A stretch of DNA of 64,000 nucleotides from Tricholomella constricta (Eukaryota; Basidiomycota; Agaricomycetes; Agaricales; Lyophyllaceae): the NCBI GenBank assembly GCA_013368375.1, contig JAACJP010000010.1:620001-684000 (forward strand), in the 5' to 3' direction. This document shows positions 44,991 to 57,152 of the stretch, piece after piece (positions within the stretch are counted from its first letter, which is position 1; every line of letters begins with the position of its first letter). A program made the translations under genes and the position numbers. Below the pieces are notes generated by a model, which searched no databases, was not told the origin of the DNA, and saw nothing but the letters and a program-made list of their open reading frames with translations.

Positions 44991-45306
44991 TAATTTATTC
45001 CCATGCCCGGCCAATCATTTATTCTGGCCCAACCTAGATCAAGGAGTATGAAAACCTGCAGCTAGTATCTGGCAGGTATCGAAGCGGCTGTTGGTGGCCA
45101 TGGGCCTGGAGAATCGAAAAAGTTTTGAACCGAAAGTCAATCTCTGGAGTGCGCGGCGTTAGCGTGTCTTGTACGATTTCCATGTAAACAACATATATCA
45201 TCTATCTCCACGAAATATTGAACACGCGCATGGTTTGCAAGACTAGTTTCAACGATCAGTCTTCCTAATTTACGAGGTCTAGAGAGATCAACTCACGATA
45301 TCCCAA

Positions 45307-46098
45307 CTAGTAAAGCGTCCTAAACACCCGATGTCGCTCAAACAATCTCAGCTCCGAATGCATGACCGACTTTAAAACGCGCTCTCTCCATGGTGTCTGG
45401 AACGCAGCGTTAAATGCTGGACGTTGCATAAAGTCATAATTTTCAAGCTCATGGATAGCCAGATAGTCGACAGAGGGCATCTCATCCTCAGCCGGCTCTA
45501 TTTTCACCCCTCGTGAAACAGACTCGACGAGCTTATATCGTCGCCCACAAAGCCACCCCGGGATCTTTGACAAGAAAAGGATGTGCTCCTCGTTATACCA
45601 CCGGTTGAATTCCTCTTCACCCTCGAGAGTCACCTTCATGTGGACAGCGAAGATATATTGTCCAGGAAGAGAGGAGATACCAGTTGTGGGGTGCGAAAGC
45701 GACATAACATGCTCGTACACCCGGCGATTGATGCTGCCGAGGTCAGCCATGATCTGCTTCTCCCGATTCGACGCAATGGGTCCCAGACCTTTGTACGCAG
45801 CGCTCTGAGCAACATCAGGAGACGTGATGTCATATAGAGCGAGCCAGGAAGGTGACTGGGAATCCACAGCCCTGTATCGTGCCGAGGACAGAATTCCGGG
45901 TACGTTTAGACGCGAGGGAATATGTTCATTGTCGTACCAGTCTGATGGCGATATGATCAATCAGATATCCAGTAGCTCCAGAGAAGTCGACGAGAACTAT
46001 GACAGACCGTTGTAGTCTTCTTCTTTTACTTTGAGACCAGGGTCAGAATAAACGAAGATGAGGCCCTTGGAGGTGTCAAGCTTTTCGTAGATGGACAT
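45307..46098 (-). CDS. Dimeric alpha/beta-barrel (ferredoxin-like) protein, function unknown
   Basis: Two exons. ATG 46098 opens MSIYEKLDTSKGLIFVYSD and PGLKVKEEDYN; an intron (donor GTCTGT, acceptor CCATCAG) joins DWYDNEHIPSRLNVPGI. The second half repeats the pattern: FNRWYNEEHILFLSKIPGW and GRRYKLV. The doubled WYxxEH..R/K..PG motif is typical of dimeric alpha/beta-barrel (EthD-like) proteins, here as two fused units in one chain of about 240 residues. Such folds include monooxygenase-like and polyketide-tailoring proteins, so the reaction cannot be stated. Divergent from UTP22 with 298 bp between starts. Confidence 0.75.
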
Positions 46099-46396
46099 GG
46101 TCCGGGACAGAGATGGCACAGTGTGCAGATTAGATGGCAGCCGGAATCCTCACATGATCGTTTTCGACGATGTGCACACTACTTCACATCGCAAGCCCCA
46201 CCAAAGCGAACCAGCTGTAGATCTGAGCAACGTCCTATGAGTATTTCCTTGCAGCTGGAGCGAGGGGCGATTGAGAGGGAAAGCTTCATAGGTAGGCAAA
46301 CGATTTGAACGAGAGCTGTCGATGGTGGTGGTTCGTTCGGATATGGTCAAAGCTGATCGGAGAAGTGGCTGTGCAATTTTTCGTTCTCCTTACGCG
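46099..46396. promoter_or_regulatory. Bidirectional promoter region
   Basis: 298 bp between the starts of the alpha/beta-barrel gene (minus) and UTP22 (plus). No gene or repeat seen. No well-defined ribosome-biogenesis regulatory motif was recognised. Confidence 0.4.
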
Positions 46397-49300
46397 ATGG
46401 CCTTGAATCTCAAGAGAAAGAGAGGAAAGGATGAAGGATCCCGAAAGGTATGCCTATATAACCTTTTCTCTGACACAGCGCTCAACATGGACCTTATTTC
46501 TCAGACAAGGAAAATAGAGGATGGATTTAGTGGGCCAGACGCCGATATCCATGCTTCAGAGGATGAGGGGACACATGAGCTTGAGGGCGAGGATGTAAGC
46601 GAGATGGAAAGCGACGGAGATGATGGAGAAGGGGATAATGAATGGGGAGGTCTCGAGGCAGACGACCAGACGACAGGCGATGGTCACCGTCCAGGAACCA
46701 AGCCAAAGAAACCACCAACTGGTGAGGAGCTGCGACTCATCAAGGACGCGACGGATCTCTTCAGGTCGAGTACTTTCAAACTACAAGTGGGATTCGGATT
46801 TTCTTCTGCCATATCAAGGTCTTTAACTCTGCTATAGATTGACGCTCTGTTGCCCAATGTGCGGCCGAAATCATCTCGAATACCACCTCTGGAACGCTTT
46901 TTGCTGTCGCTTCATAGTTTCATCATGGACCTTCCATCTGTGGCACCACAGCACCCTCTTGAAGCCTCGCGAAGTCTTCTCAAGAAGGGAGTTTCTGTTC
47001 CATATTCAGCACCCCTTCCGACGGAGGAAACAAATTGGAAAGTGGCATTTAAAAAGCCCAGCGACATTACCGTTATCGGCAGCTGGCCAAATAAAATCAG
47101 TGTGAAGGCGAAAGATGGGATCAAGTTTGGGGTGGATATAGCGGTTGAAATGCCAGACGTGAGTCCACGACCACACGAATTGCCCACACTTGGAGTTAAA
47201 CGGGCATCATAGGATCTCTTCCAAGAAAAAGACTACCTCAATAGTAGATTTTTTCACAAACGTGCCTTTTATCTTGCCACCATAGCAGCAGCGATCAAGA
47301 GCTCCAAAAGCGGCCTCAACGTGGACGTGGAATACGATTCCCTCTCAGATGACCCGCGCCTCACAAAACTCATATTGACACCCAAAAAGGGTGCGTAACG
47401 TTCTCGACCGTACTTTAGATTTTTCTCACACCTCGTAGATGACTCCCAGAACGACTTCACCAAACTCAATGCCCAGGTGTGCATCATACCCACCCTTTCA
47501 TCACAACCCCCCATATCCCTACATCGACTTTCCCCTTCACAATCCAATATCCGGATAACCTCTGCGTCGAATGATGAATCGAAAACTCCAAAGCCCGCGA
47601 CACCAATATACAACACCGCCCTGCTCTTAGCCTTGACGCCAAAAACGCAATTACTTGCCACCCACACTCTCAAACAGGATGCGCCAGCATTCACCGATGC
47701 CCTGACCTTGCTGCGCGTTTGGGCGAATCAGCGTGGTTATGGACCCGGATCGCGGATGTGTGTCCGTGGATTCGAATCGAGAGGCCCCTGGTGGAGTGCC
47801 TTATTGGGTCTTTTGATCGCTGGGGAGGAGCGCGCAGGTGCAGCTAAATCATCTAAAAGGAAGCCCCTAGGCAGAGGCTTGAGCTCGTATCAGCTGTTTC
47901 GGGCGGCACTGGATTTCCTGTGTAAGTTCTTCCGTTATTCGAAAAGGGCTTGAGCTCACAGTCTTCCAGCGAAGCATGATATCCACAATGACCCTGTCTT
48001 CCTCAGAACAAAGGAAGGAGCACACAGAGTGAGTGGCTAAAGTAGCTTTTGTGCGGACCATATCTCAACATTCTTCCAGTATTCACCCGAAGAATATCAA
48101 CAACACCATGACGTGACCTTTGTCGATTCATCCTCGACAGTCAATCTGCTAGCTGGTGTTCCTCGCGGGTCTCTTGAGCTCGTAAGCTTCTCGTATTATC
48201 TCCTCGGGACGTGAGGATACCAATTTAATAACATCGTCAGCTCCGACACGACGCACTCAAAACCCTGGAAGCACTGGATCATGCCTCCATTTCAGCCGAC
48301 CCCTTTACAGACGTCTTTCTGACTGACCACCGCGATCTTCCAACAAGATTCGACACAGTCCTCCGGGTGGACCTTTCCTCCGCCAGACCCCGAAGTCCAT
48401 CGATCCACTCTAACCTGGATTTCGGTTCGCCTGCAAACGCTCTTATGGCGTCTCTATCCTCTCTACTCCACCATCGTCTCGGTGATCGCACCAAAGCAGT
48501 ATCCATCCTTCACGCACCATCCTCCCCCCGCCCCGTGTCGCAAGCGCATCCTTCCAATCCCAGTGTGGTATACATCGGCCTCATTCATAATCCCTCTACT
48601 GCATTCCGCCTTGTCGACCACGGTCCAGCCGCTGATGAAGAGGACGAGTCCAAGGTCCAGGCGTTCCGTGACTTCTGGGGCGACAAGGCAGAACTCCGCC
48701 GTTTCAAAGACGGCCGTATCATCGAGAGCGTCGTCTGGGACGTCAAGACAGCCGACGAACGCTCCCATGTCCCAGGCAAAATTGTCCGACATGTCCTCCA
48801 GCGTCACTTTGGCGTTGGTCACGACGCCGTACAGGCCTGGCAGACCTCCTTCGATTCTTTACTCCGCCTCCCTGAAACGATATCCTCGAAATACCTCACG
48901 TCCGGCATCACCACAGGGTTCAAAGGTGCGCTTACCGCATTCGACACGCTCGTCAAACAGATCAAAGCCCTGGATGATTCACTCCCGCTCGCAATCCTAA
49001 ATATCAGCCCCGTCTCCGAGCAACTGCGCTACACAAGCGTCTTCAGCCCCGTCCCTCTCCCCCCTTCCCTGGCCGCCACAATGCCCCCAACCGCGCACTA
49101 CCTCGCCCCCATCGAGCTCATCCTCGAGTTCGAAAAATCCTCCCGATGGCCGGACGACCTGCGCGCGATCCAAAAAACCAAACTCGCCTTCTTCGAGCGC
49201 ATCGCCACCGAGCTCATGTCCGCCACCCCGGGCCTGCAAGCACGCGTCGTCGTCGGCGACGGCGTGCACGCCTCCGAGATCATGGACAAATCCAGCCTGG

Positions 49301-50676
49301 AACTCCTCACGCCCGGCGGGTGGGCATTCGTGCTGCGCATCTGGAACGAGCGTGAAGCGGTCCTCCTGGACCGCATCATCGAGGAACACAGCAAGCCCAT
49401 GCCCGCGCACCTCAAGGCCGCGCTGAAGCAGCAGGCGCCGGGTCTGGTCGTGAACGACACCAAGAAGGGCAGGGAGTACCGCGAGGCGGTCGAGGCGAAG
49501 GAGGTGTACACGCGCCGGTTCGTGCACGCGCCGCGGCACCATCGGACGATTGCGGCACTGTGCCATCAGTACTCTGCCTTTGCGGGTGTCGTGCGGCTCG
49601 TCAAGCGGTGGTTGGCGGCGCACTGGCTGCTGCACGGGCATGTCAGCGAGGAGGCGGTGGAACTCATTTGTGCGGCTTTCTTCGTAGGCGACGGGCGGAG
49701 TGTCGGGATCGACGCGGACGAGGACAAGCAGGATGAACGTGCGAACGTGCCTGGCAGCAAGGAGCGCGGATTCGCGGCTGTCATCGCGTTTTTGAAGGAG
49801 TGGAAGTGGGAGGAAGGGCTGTTCGTGCCTTTGTATGGAGTTAGCAGGGGTGCCGAGGAGGGCCCGATGAAGGCGGCGCCGAAGGCTGCGTCGGGTGGTG
49901 TATGGAACGTTTCGACGGACTTTGACAGGGAAGGACGGATGTGGACGGCGCAAGGCCCCGATGTCATAGTCGCGCACCGCGTAAAGGCCCTTGCGCAAGC
50001 AACATGGAAGCACTTCGAGGGTATGGAGGAGGGCCAATTCAACGTGCAGGTATGGTATCCCTTCCTGTTTCGCTTCAACGTAGGCTGACTTCCTCTCAAA
50101 GGCGATGTTCATCCACCCGACGTCCGACTATGACTTCATCGTGCGGCTTGACGCTGCTATTCTTCCGCGGTATTTCCATAATGTCACCGTCGACGCCGAG
50201 CTTCTCTCCCGCCATGGGACGTACGCGAACCTGCTGCAGGAAGACCAAGCCGCAGGTGTCCGTCCAGGGTTTGATCCGGCGCGCCTCCTTTTCTGTGACC
50301 TACAGGTACGTGTTCCTGGCTTCAATATTTGCGCCGCTACTCACCGCTCCCCGTTGTCCGCTTCAGAGAACTTACGCACACACGTTCAAGATCTTCCACG
50401 ACTCGTTTGGCGGAGACCGCTTTGGCGTTGTTTGGGATCCCTCCCTCAGAGAGCCTCGGCCGTTCAGGGTACTTGGTGAATTTTCCAGCATTCCAGTCAA
50501 AAAGGTGCAGTCTTTCGTACACATTTGACACGAGTCTTATATTGACAGCGTTTTTTGACTAGGAGAATGAGAAGGCGAAGGACAAAAGCCTTGTCGTCCT
50601 GAATGAAGCTTCCGTCCTGAGCGAGATCGAACGCCTCGGGTCCTCGTTAGTCAAGGGAATCACTGTCCATGTGTAA
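46397..50676 (+). CDS. UTP22: UTP22/Nrap, U3 snoRNP-associated ribosome biogenesis factor
   Basis: Nucleolar scaffold of the 90S pre-ribosome (UTP-C complex with Rrp7), with nucleotidyltransferase-like folds that are thought catalytically inactive. ATG 46397 opens MALNLKRKRGKDEG; then an acidic N-terminus (SEMESDGDDGEG), PTGEELRLIKDATDLFRSS, IDALLPNVRPKSSRIPP with LERFLLSLHSF, VIGSWPNKI (polymerase-like GSW), KRAFYLATIAAAI, ALTLLRVWANQRGYG, VTFVDSSSTVNLLAGV, then a 573-codon exon (48253-50058 approx.) with FRDFWGDKAELRRFKDG and IIESVVWD, and LVKRWLAAHWLLHG. Last exons give AMFIHPTSDYDFIVRLD, KIFHDSFGGDRFGVVWDP and VKGITVHV, stop at 50676. About eleven introns. Length around 1,150 residues matches the family. 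Confidence 0.95.
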
Positions 50677-51402
50677 TAGCGTCGATTTTCCAGGTTGTCA
50701 AGATCTACAATTTCTGTTCAACATTTAACAACGATTCCGAGGAGACAGCCAGCGGACAGAATTTCCCGAGTCTTTACAACAGTTCAGGGTTTACGACATG
50801 TGTAGGCTAAGCGCCCGCCACCCTGTAAGCGATACGTCAGCGCCCATTCCAGAACAGAACCCAAGCATTCCTTAATTGATTGCCAATTTCTGCACAACGC
50901 AGTGCAGGTCGTGTTGCAACCCAGAGTTTGAAACAAGTCTGGCCTTCATGCAGAGGGAATACGCAGTTATTCAGTGCTCATGGAGAAGACTCGTCGGCAT
51001 AAAAAGGCCTTGAGAATTTGCCAAGGACAAATCAACGTTCTATAGTTAATTGATGATTGCCAAGCTCATTTGATGTTGGCGGCTCAATGCAGAATATTCG
51101 CAGTCCCTCCTCTCTAAAAGGCTTTTCAGCACTGGAACTGCGTACTAGCATGAATTATATATAGAGGATTTCAGGCGTGAAGAGCGCAACGATGGATGCA
51201 AAGGGGGAAGGAAGCGATCGGTGGTAGTATCTCCAGGACAACGCCACGCCAAGGGAGTTGCCGAAGGATATATATTGGGGTTGTTGGTATAAAATTGCAG
51301 TATCTTTCTCCTTCCCGCCTCTGCACCGGTTTAGACGTCCCAAGTCCCTCTTTTGCATTTTTGCATCCCTTCACTCGTTAACCACCCGCCTCCACCACGA
51401 TA
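50677..51402. other. Intergenic upstream of the LysM gene
   Basis: About 725 bp holding the UTP22 3' end and the LysM promoter. AT-rich TATA-like stretches (TTATATATAG at 51157; GGATATATATTGG at about 51267) lie 130-250 bp before the LysM start. No gene seen. Confidence 0.45.
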
Positions 51403-52152
51403 ATGTTCTTCTCCGCTGCTTTCCTCGCTCTCCCCCTCCTCGCACACTGTTTGTACCATTTTCTAGCCTGATTCTTCGTCTCATAGCTGACGTGGACTAC
51501 TACAGCTGTGCTCGCTGGAGACTGCGTTAGGAGATACACCATCAAGGATGGCGACATCTGTGACGGCATCTCTACTGCCCGGAACGTCTCTACGTGCGTC
51601 TATTGACTATCACTTGCAAGTTCCGGCGCTGAACTTATATTTATAAAGCTTCCAACTCGCTGCCATCAACCCCCATATCATCGACTCTTCATGCTCCAAC
51701 TTGGTTCCTGGTATGGAGATCTGCATTGGCTACGCCGCCGAGGATTGCTCCACGACCTACACCGTTGTCGCTGACGACACCTGCGAGCAAATTTCCGCCA
51801 ACCACCAGTTCAACACCACCATCCTCTACTTGAACAACCCCCAGATCAACGAGGACTGCTCCAACATTTACATTGGCGAGGTCCGTGCCCCTTACTCTCC
51901 TTCCTCTCCATTAACCACGTGCTCACCAATTTTTTTTTTACTCAGGTCCTCTGTGTGTCTGACAAGGTGCAAGTCCCCCCTGTGCCCGCTGGCAGCTTCA
52001 TGCCCGGAGCAACCATCCCCGTCACTGCCGCACCTGCCAAGCCCACGCACACCCAGGCGGCCCACGCCGTCCCGGCCAAGCCCGAGACTCTCCCTGCTCC
52101 CGCAGATGACGACGACGACGACCTCCCGTTCTGCGACGAGATTGACCTGTAA
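51403..52152 (+). CDS. Secreted LysM-domain protein (effector-like), two LysM motifs
   Basis: LysM domains bind chitin or related N-acetylglucosamine polymers; secreted fungal forms can shield chitin from host or bacterial enzymes. ATG 51403 opens a signal peptide (MFFSAAFLALPLLAH, then SVLA after an intron). LysM 1 is YTIKDGDICDGISTARNVS with LAAINPHIIDS; LysM 2 is YTVVADDTCEQISANHQFN with ILYLNNPQINEDC. Cysteines are paired through the repeats. A P/A/T-rich tail follows, ending DDDDDDLPFCDEIDL. About 200 residues; no catalytic domain. Three or four introns including one between the second LysM and the tail. Whether it acts in plant contact or in wall remodelling is not shown. Confidence 0.88.
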
Positions 52153-53155
52153 TCTGCCACAGCCATCATCATCACCTCCTGCATGTCCCCTCACCCCCAA
52201 GATACCACACGCAACATCATTCTCATCTGGTTTTGTTTTTTTTGCGGGGACCTGATGCTGCTGGTTGATTCAGTGGCACTCCCCATCTCATCGTTATACC
52301 ACCTCAGTTCATAATTCTTCTTCGATACACACCCCCCCTTCCTTGTTCGTCCGTCAATGTTCGATGTCGTAGATAGGCTCGAGACCTGGGAACAGGAACT
52401 GGAATTTTGACGTCTTACCCTCATGTTGCCCGCTCGCTATTGGTCCAGGCCTGACGTCCAACATTATGCTTATCCCGCTGGCGGTGATTCAAACGCTAAC
52501 CCAACCCAACAATATATAGCTGGTTCCATTAAGCTTCGAAACGAAATATTCGCGCTAGAATTCACCAAGACTTGCTGCGGCCCTTGCCTTGCTTGATCTT
52601 CGATTCGGTTCTTCGCCTAACAACTTTCAGCCTAACCTAAGTAAACCACTCACTGCGCAAGATTATCGCTCAAGCAAGGATATTTACCAACCCCTCGTTC
52701 AACGTACTACATGTACTTCTACTACGTCTACGTCATCCCGGTCCACAACCCACCATCGTCGCACTCTATGGTCTTCGCGTCGCCTGAACAGCGCATACAT
52801 AGAGTGTGCCTCTATTACCACGTACGTCTACGTTCTCCCGGTCCACGGCCCCCCGTCGTTGCTGTGGTGTTCAGATCGCATGACCAGCCGGGGTTCTTCC
52901 CACCTTTCTGCGCGAACGCCTTCAAATGGGTCAAAAGAAAAAGATCTATATATAACATGTTACAAGAGCATGACTCGGATACCTTGGTGTGCCACCCGGT
53001 CGCTTGAAGCCTCCCCATTTGCATCGAACGGGTTCGAACGGATCCCTCTATTTGATAGAGATTCGGTAAAATCATAGTATTCCGTATAGAAATAGAAAAG
53101 TTGCATTATAGATATTCCCATACAACTCAATGCTAATGACATTCTTCCTCCTGGA
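52153..53155. other. Intergenic with an imperfect spaced repeat
   Basis: About 1 kb. A block TACGTCTACGTCATCCCGGT (about 52723-52765) recurs with changes about 97 bp later (TACGTCTACGTTCTCCCGGT, about 52821-52862). The intervening open frames are short and unrecognised. It also holds the 3' ends of the two convergent neighbours. No gene called. Confidence 0.45.
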
Positions 53156-54321
53156 TCAGTGTTTCTTCTCATCCCTACTTCCACCATTAGTCCCGCTTAC
53201 AACGCTACACGCCGCGCCGTTCGATCTCGCTCTCGTGCCCTCCTCCTCCATACCCAGCCCAAACACTTTCCCAAGGCTCAAGCGGAGCGCATCATAAACA
53301 GCCTGATGCGGCGCAGGATAGATCGAGTCGACGACATGCTTATCGATCAATCCCGTGTTCGGCGAGAACGTATACGTCGAGTTCCTGTCATAAAACATGA
53401 TTGAGCAACACCGTTCTTTGAACGGGCAAAGCATGTGTCATGTTGTACTTACACCTCCCATTCCCCTCGCGCTCCGCTCACTCTAGACTTGCCTGTGACG
53501 CTGAATCCCACCAACAGGCTCTTGTCTCTACTTCTTCGCTTCTGCTGCGAGGGCGGCTTTTGTTCCGCGGAAGCAATCGTCCGTGCGGAGGAGCGCGGAG
53601 TATTAACAACGACTTTCCTCAGGTCCACACTCAGATCAGAGTACAGAGCGTTCAATGTATGCCGGATGAAGACCGCAGATGCCAGATATAACGGCAGGCC
53701 TGTGTGAACTGTTCAACTAATCGTTAACATGTGACACGGGTGTTTTGCCTCACCTTCCACATGGAGCGTCGTCGGGAACGGCGCAGGAAGCGCAACAGGG
53801 GGTGTATACGACAAGCTGATCTTAGGGCTGTATATCACCTCGATCTCGTCATTCCCGAACGGCTGTAAATCGAGCGGGTTGGCGCTGATGATGGGAATGG
53901 ACGTTGACGCCGACCTCGGCGACCCGGTGGCTTTGTCGATAGAAGTAATCAGGCCCGCAAGGAAGAACTCGGGCAGGGTTTGTTGTAACACGTATATTGC
54001 GCGTCCTGAGAAGCTGCTGCTAGTATCAGAATGTTTACGGACACGATGCGAAGGACAGAAAGGCATGTGGAACTCACCTGTCCTGATCTCCCAGTCTTGG
54101 TCTGATATTTGTTGGTTTCTTGGGTCTGGCTTTGAGTTTGAATCTGGTGGACGGTCAGAGCGAAGCCCGAGTCCTTCAGAAGAGCTGTCATCTGTCTTGG
54201 CCTTGAGATGTGGTCTTGCTGCAGCGGGCATTGGTGTTCCACGAAAGAGACGACGAGCAGCTAGAGACGTTGAGGCCGTTCTAAACCGAGTGCTATAAGT
54301 TGGCTGCGCTATGCGGTACAT
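53156..54321 (-). CDS. Putative mitochondrial protein, NTF2-like (DUF2358-like) fold suspected
   Basis: ATG 54321 opens MYRIAQPTYSTRFRTASTS with an arginine-rich, acid-free start typical of mitochondrial targeting. Spliced exons give GRAIYVLQQTLPEFFLAGLI, IEVIYSPKISLSYTPP, LPLYLASAVFIRHTLNALY, then STYTFSPNTGLIDKHVVDSI and AVYDALRLSLGKVFGLG, ending at 53156. An N-terminal helix pair, a pocket-like strand region and the closing motif (FSP.TGLIDKHVVDSI) resemble fungal proteins of the DUF2358/NTF2-like type. The middle carries a basic stretch (RSSARTIASAEQKPPSQ). Three or four introns. I do not recognise a specific function; the gene itself looks real. Confidence 0.65.
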
Positions 54322-55783
54322 TTATGCGAGCGTGCAGCAGGCGGTGGTGGTTTGACCTCAAGGCTAAACGCGTCGTCATATCTCGGCATTCATTTATTTG
54401 GCTGGAACGCTCAGACCAAATATAGCCGGGAAGGCCACGCGCTAGGATCCCACTTCTACCGACACGCATGGCTCGATACTGATTGGGGTGAACTAGAAAA
54501 ATAAAATAAAAAATAAAAAAATAAAATCGCAAAAAGAAGGAGAGTTTCTCGACGGTTTCACTCCAAATTCGCTATACAGATACTATGTCCCTCTCGGCAT
54601 CTATTTGTCCTGCAAAACCTGTGTCAGGTGGATGAAATGAGCCCAAAATCGCCCCCGTCGTCTTGAATTTCCCAAAAAGGCGTGGGAACAGATCTCGTGA
54701 ACGACCGAGATTTTATTTTCGCGACTTGCATCGTTGTCTCCATTGTTCTCCTTATATCTCAGCATCTCAATGACTCAAGGCTGCTAAGTTATGACCACAA
54801 GCAAGGTAAGCTTTCAATGAAGCTATGGTCAATGATTTTTTGTCTCTTCTCAAATATTTCATTATGTTCTGTATCAACTCAATCAACAGTGACATGCTGC
54901 CTTCTCCCCTTGAGTATGGATGTGAGGCAGTGGTTTAATTGTTCTCCAACCTCTCTGCACCTCTCTGAGCTTTCTCCACTGCCACATGAACCCATCTCAG
55001 TGTCAAACAAGGTAAATTTGGTCAATTCTTGCCTAGTTTGCTCCCCCAGCTTTGAAATTGAGTCTACCCCATTTTCATCATCTCCAACTACCCCACCATT
55101 TTTTCTGACACTGCAGAATTAATCCCACTAGCTGGTTGTACTTTGGTTGGATGAGTGGACAGGCCAGAACAGTTGGATATAGGAGGAAAGGTGGGACTCA
55201 TTGTGGACAGACAGTTACACATGATGGGCCCTAAAAATATATATGACACACTCATGAAACTCTCTGACTGAGTTGCAATGAAGACAGTCCATGTTCTCCC
55301 CTTGAGAACACGTAGATATATGGTAGGCACGTCCAGATTAGGTGCACGCGTAAAGGTCACGTGACATTCAAACTCCGCTCAGTATCAGTATCAGTATCCT
55401 TCACTCCAATCAGTAACGAGCCACACGCATCGTAGGGGTGCAATTCTCAGACAGTCGTATTGTTCAAGATGTGCTCCTATATCGAGCCCAAGACCAACAA
55501 ACTCATAAATATCGAATGTTGCCAACTGCGTTGCTGGCCCGCACCGTTCCTGAGTTACTTACGTAACATTCAGCCCCGAAAAATTGATATTAATAAGATG
55601 CGGATAAATGTAAGTTCGGCGTTCATCATATACAGGCGCTCCTCGCGAAACACTAACAACAACCCACATACTTATCCAGAGACCAAGCAACGATACTCCC
55701 TGATCGTTCCTTCTTCTTTCTCCGTCTGCCAACAGTTCAATTAACAACAAGCCCCGGATCCGCTTCTACGCGACGCCGAAGGA
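54322..55783. other. Intergenic, containing the CpG-free block
   Basis: About 1.46 kb. An A/T simple-sequence run lies at 54493-54527 (AAAATAAAATAAAAAATAAA type). The block 54733-55310 is described separately. A tandem CAGTAT element (TCAGTATCAGTATCAGTATC) is at 55379-55398. The 63-95 codon open frames elsewhere are not supported. Confidence 0.6.
54733..55310. mobile_element. CpG-free AT-rich block, probable methylated and mutated transposable-element remnant
   Basis: Not one CG dinucleotide occurs in 578 bases, whereas adjacent sequence has several per 60 bases. TG and CA dinucleotides are abundant, the footprint of cytosine methylation followed by deamination. CTCAAGG near 54774 and CCTTGAG near 55299 are inverted relative to each other, and CTTCTCCCCTTGAG near 54901 recurs as GTTCTCCCCTTGAG near 55292. 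An open frame of 146 codons (54682-55122) spans most of it but has no recognisable product. The element type is not identified. Confidence 0.5.
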
Positions 55784-57152
55784 ATGAGACCAGTTGAAAA
55801 TGGCTTTTCTCCGTCTTCTCAAAATTCGGAAAAAGAATCCGCTGAAATTGACTCCGACAGCGACGAAGGAGAGGAAAAGGTCGTCGCACATCCCAAACAC
55901 ACTCGTTCGGAGGTCTCCCGGGAAACTTATCTCGAAGCCTGGCGCGCCACGATGCGCGACTACCAGGCTAAACAGGAGTGGTTCAATCGTCATGGCAAGG
56001 TGCGCCCATACACTCCAAGGCTCTTCAAAAATATGACAACAGTTACTTACAGCCTTGTGATCGATGTCAACGCTCAGAGACAAAATGCGTGTTACAGCCT
56101 CAATCATTCAAGCCAGTCGACCCCCTGACTTGCACACTTTGCAAGGAACATAAACAGCGGTGTTCAAACAACGTGGAGTTTGGAATACACTCTCTTGCCC
56201 GAAGCCTTAGATTGCCACAGTTGTGGGTCCGTGAGCGTGCCGTCGTCGACCGTTGGCACACGGTGAAACGGAATGGGCGGGAGACTCCCTCCTCGACTGA
56301 GGTCACTACGACGCACGAACCGCCGCGACGGTCAAGCGACAATCCTTCGAGCTCATCGCTGTTTGCCGTGCGATCCGAGCGAGACAAATTCGCCCGTGAA
56401 TTGGAAAGCCAATCACGGGAGTGTGATCGTTTGAGCGGTCTCCTAGAGGAATCCCGAGCAAGCAAGCAAAAAATTCTCGAGCGCAGTCGTGTGGCCCAGA
56501 AATTCTTCGATCGGTACGGCAACGAAGATATTCCTGCCCTTCTTGCGGAACGGAAAGCCCGGTCGGAGAAGGTAGAACGTTTGCTAAAGGAAAAATCCGA
56601 ACTCGCAAAGCGCCTATCTGACTCTGAGCGAGTTCGTCAAGTCCTGCAACGGTCACTGGAAGCTAAAGCTGTGCTACGGGCCGAAACGGCGGACGAGCAG
56701 TGCAATACCGAGGTGTGGCGAGCGCGGGCAGTGAATCAGAGACGGGTACTCAATCGTAAGTTTGTTGTTTTCTGTCCTGGCCATGGCTAACCTCGCTCGC
56801 ATTTGCTTCAGAATTGGAACAGGAACGACTTGTACTTCGTGCGGACGTGTCGCATGCCCAATCCTACTTGGCCGGGCTACTCCATCTTACCAAGTTGCCT
56901 ACTGAGGACCTCCAGCGGCTAGTGGATGCCTCGGACGCAGTGCGACGTGCACTCGAGAAGGATGCAGTGGCACCCACGCGCCTTGAGCGGCAACACAACG
57001 GCAAAGGGCCAATAAACATACGCGATGACGCTCCGAAACATCAAGGCACTGGGGAAATTTGCGGTCCTTCGGGTTTGCGCCGTAAAAGATCGAGGAGTCG
57101 CGAAGATCTAGATGGCGGCTCGAGGTCAAACCACCAGAGGCAGCGGCTCTGA
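55784..57152 (+). CDS. Cys-cluster (Zn2Cys6-like) and coiled-coil protein
   Basis: ATG 55784 opens MRPVENGFSPSSQNSEK and an acidic stretch (SDSDEGEE). An intron (donor GTGCGC, acceptor TTACAG) joins RHGK to PCDRCQRSETKC. The cysteines run C-x2-C-x6-C, then 14 residues, then C-x2-C-x6-C (CTLCKEHKQRC), the spacing of a fungal binuclear zinc cluster with an enlarged middle loop. Next comes a long charged helix (FARELESQSRECDRLSGLLE through KSELAKRLSDSERVRQVLQ) predicted as coiled coil. A second intron precedes LEQERLVLRADVSHAQSYL, and the tail is basic (LRRKRSRSRED). This family is expanded in Agaricomycetes; DNA binding is suggested but not shown. Confidence 0.75.

Noticed and set aside
48997..50112. 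Minus-strand frame of 371 codons opposite UTP22
   Set aside because: Antisense shadow of the large UTP22 exon.
54682..55122. 146-codon plus-strand frame in the CpG-free block
   Set aside because: No homology and a composition explained by CpG loss; stop codons containing CG-derived changes are simply fewer in this frame.
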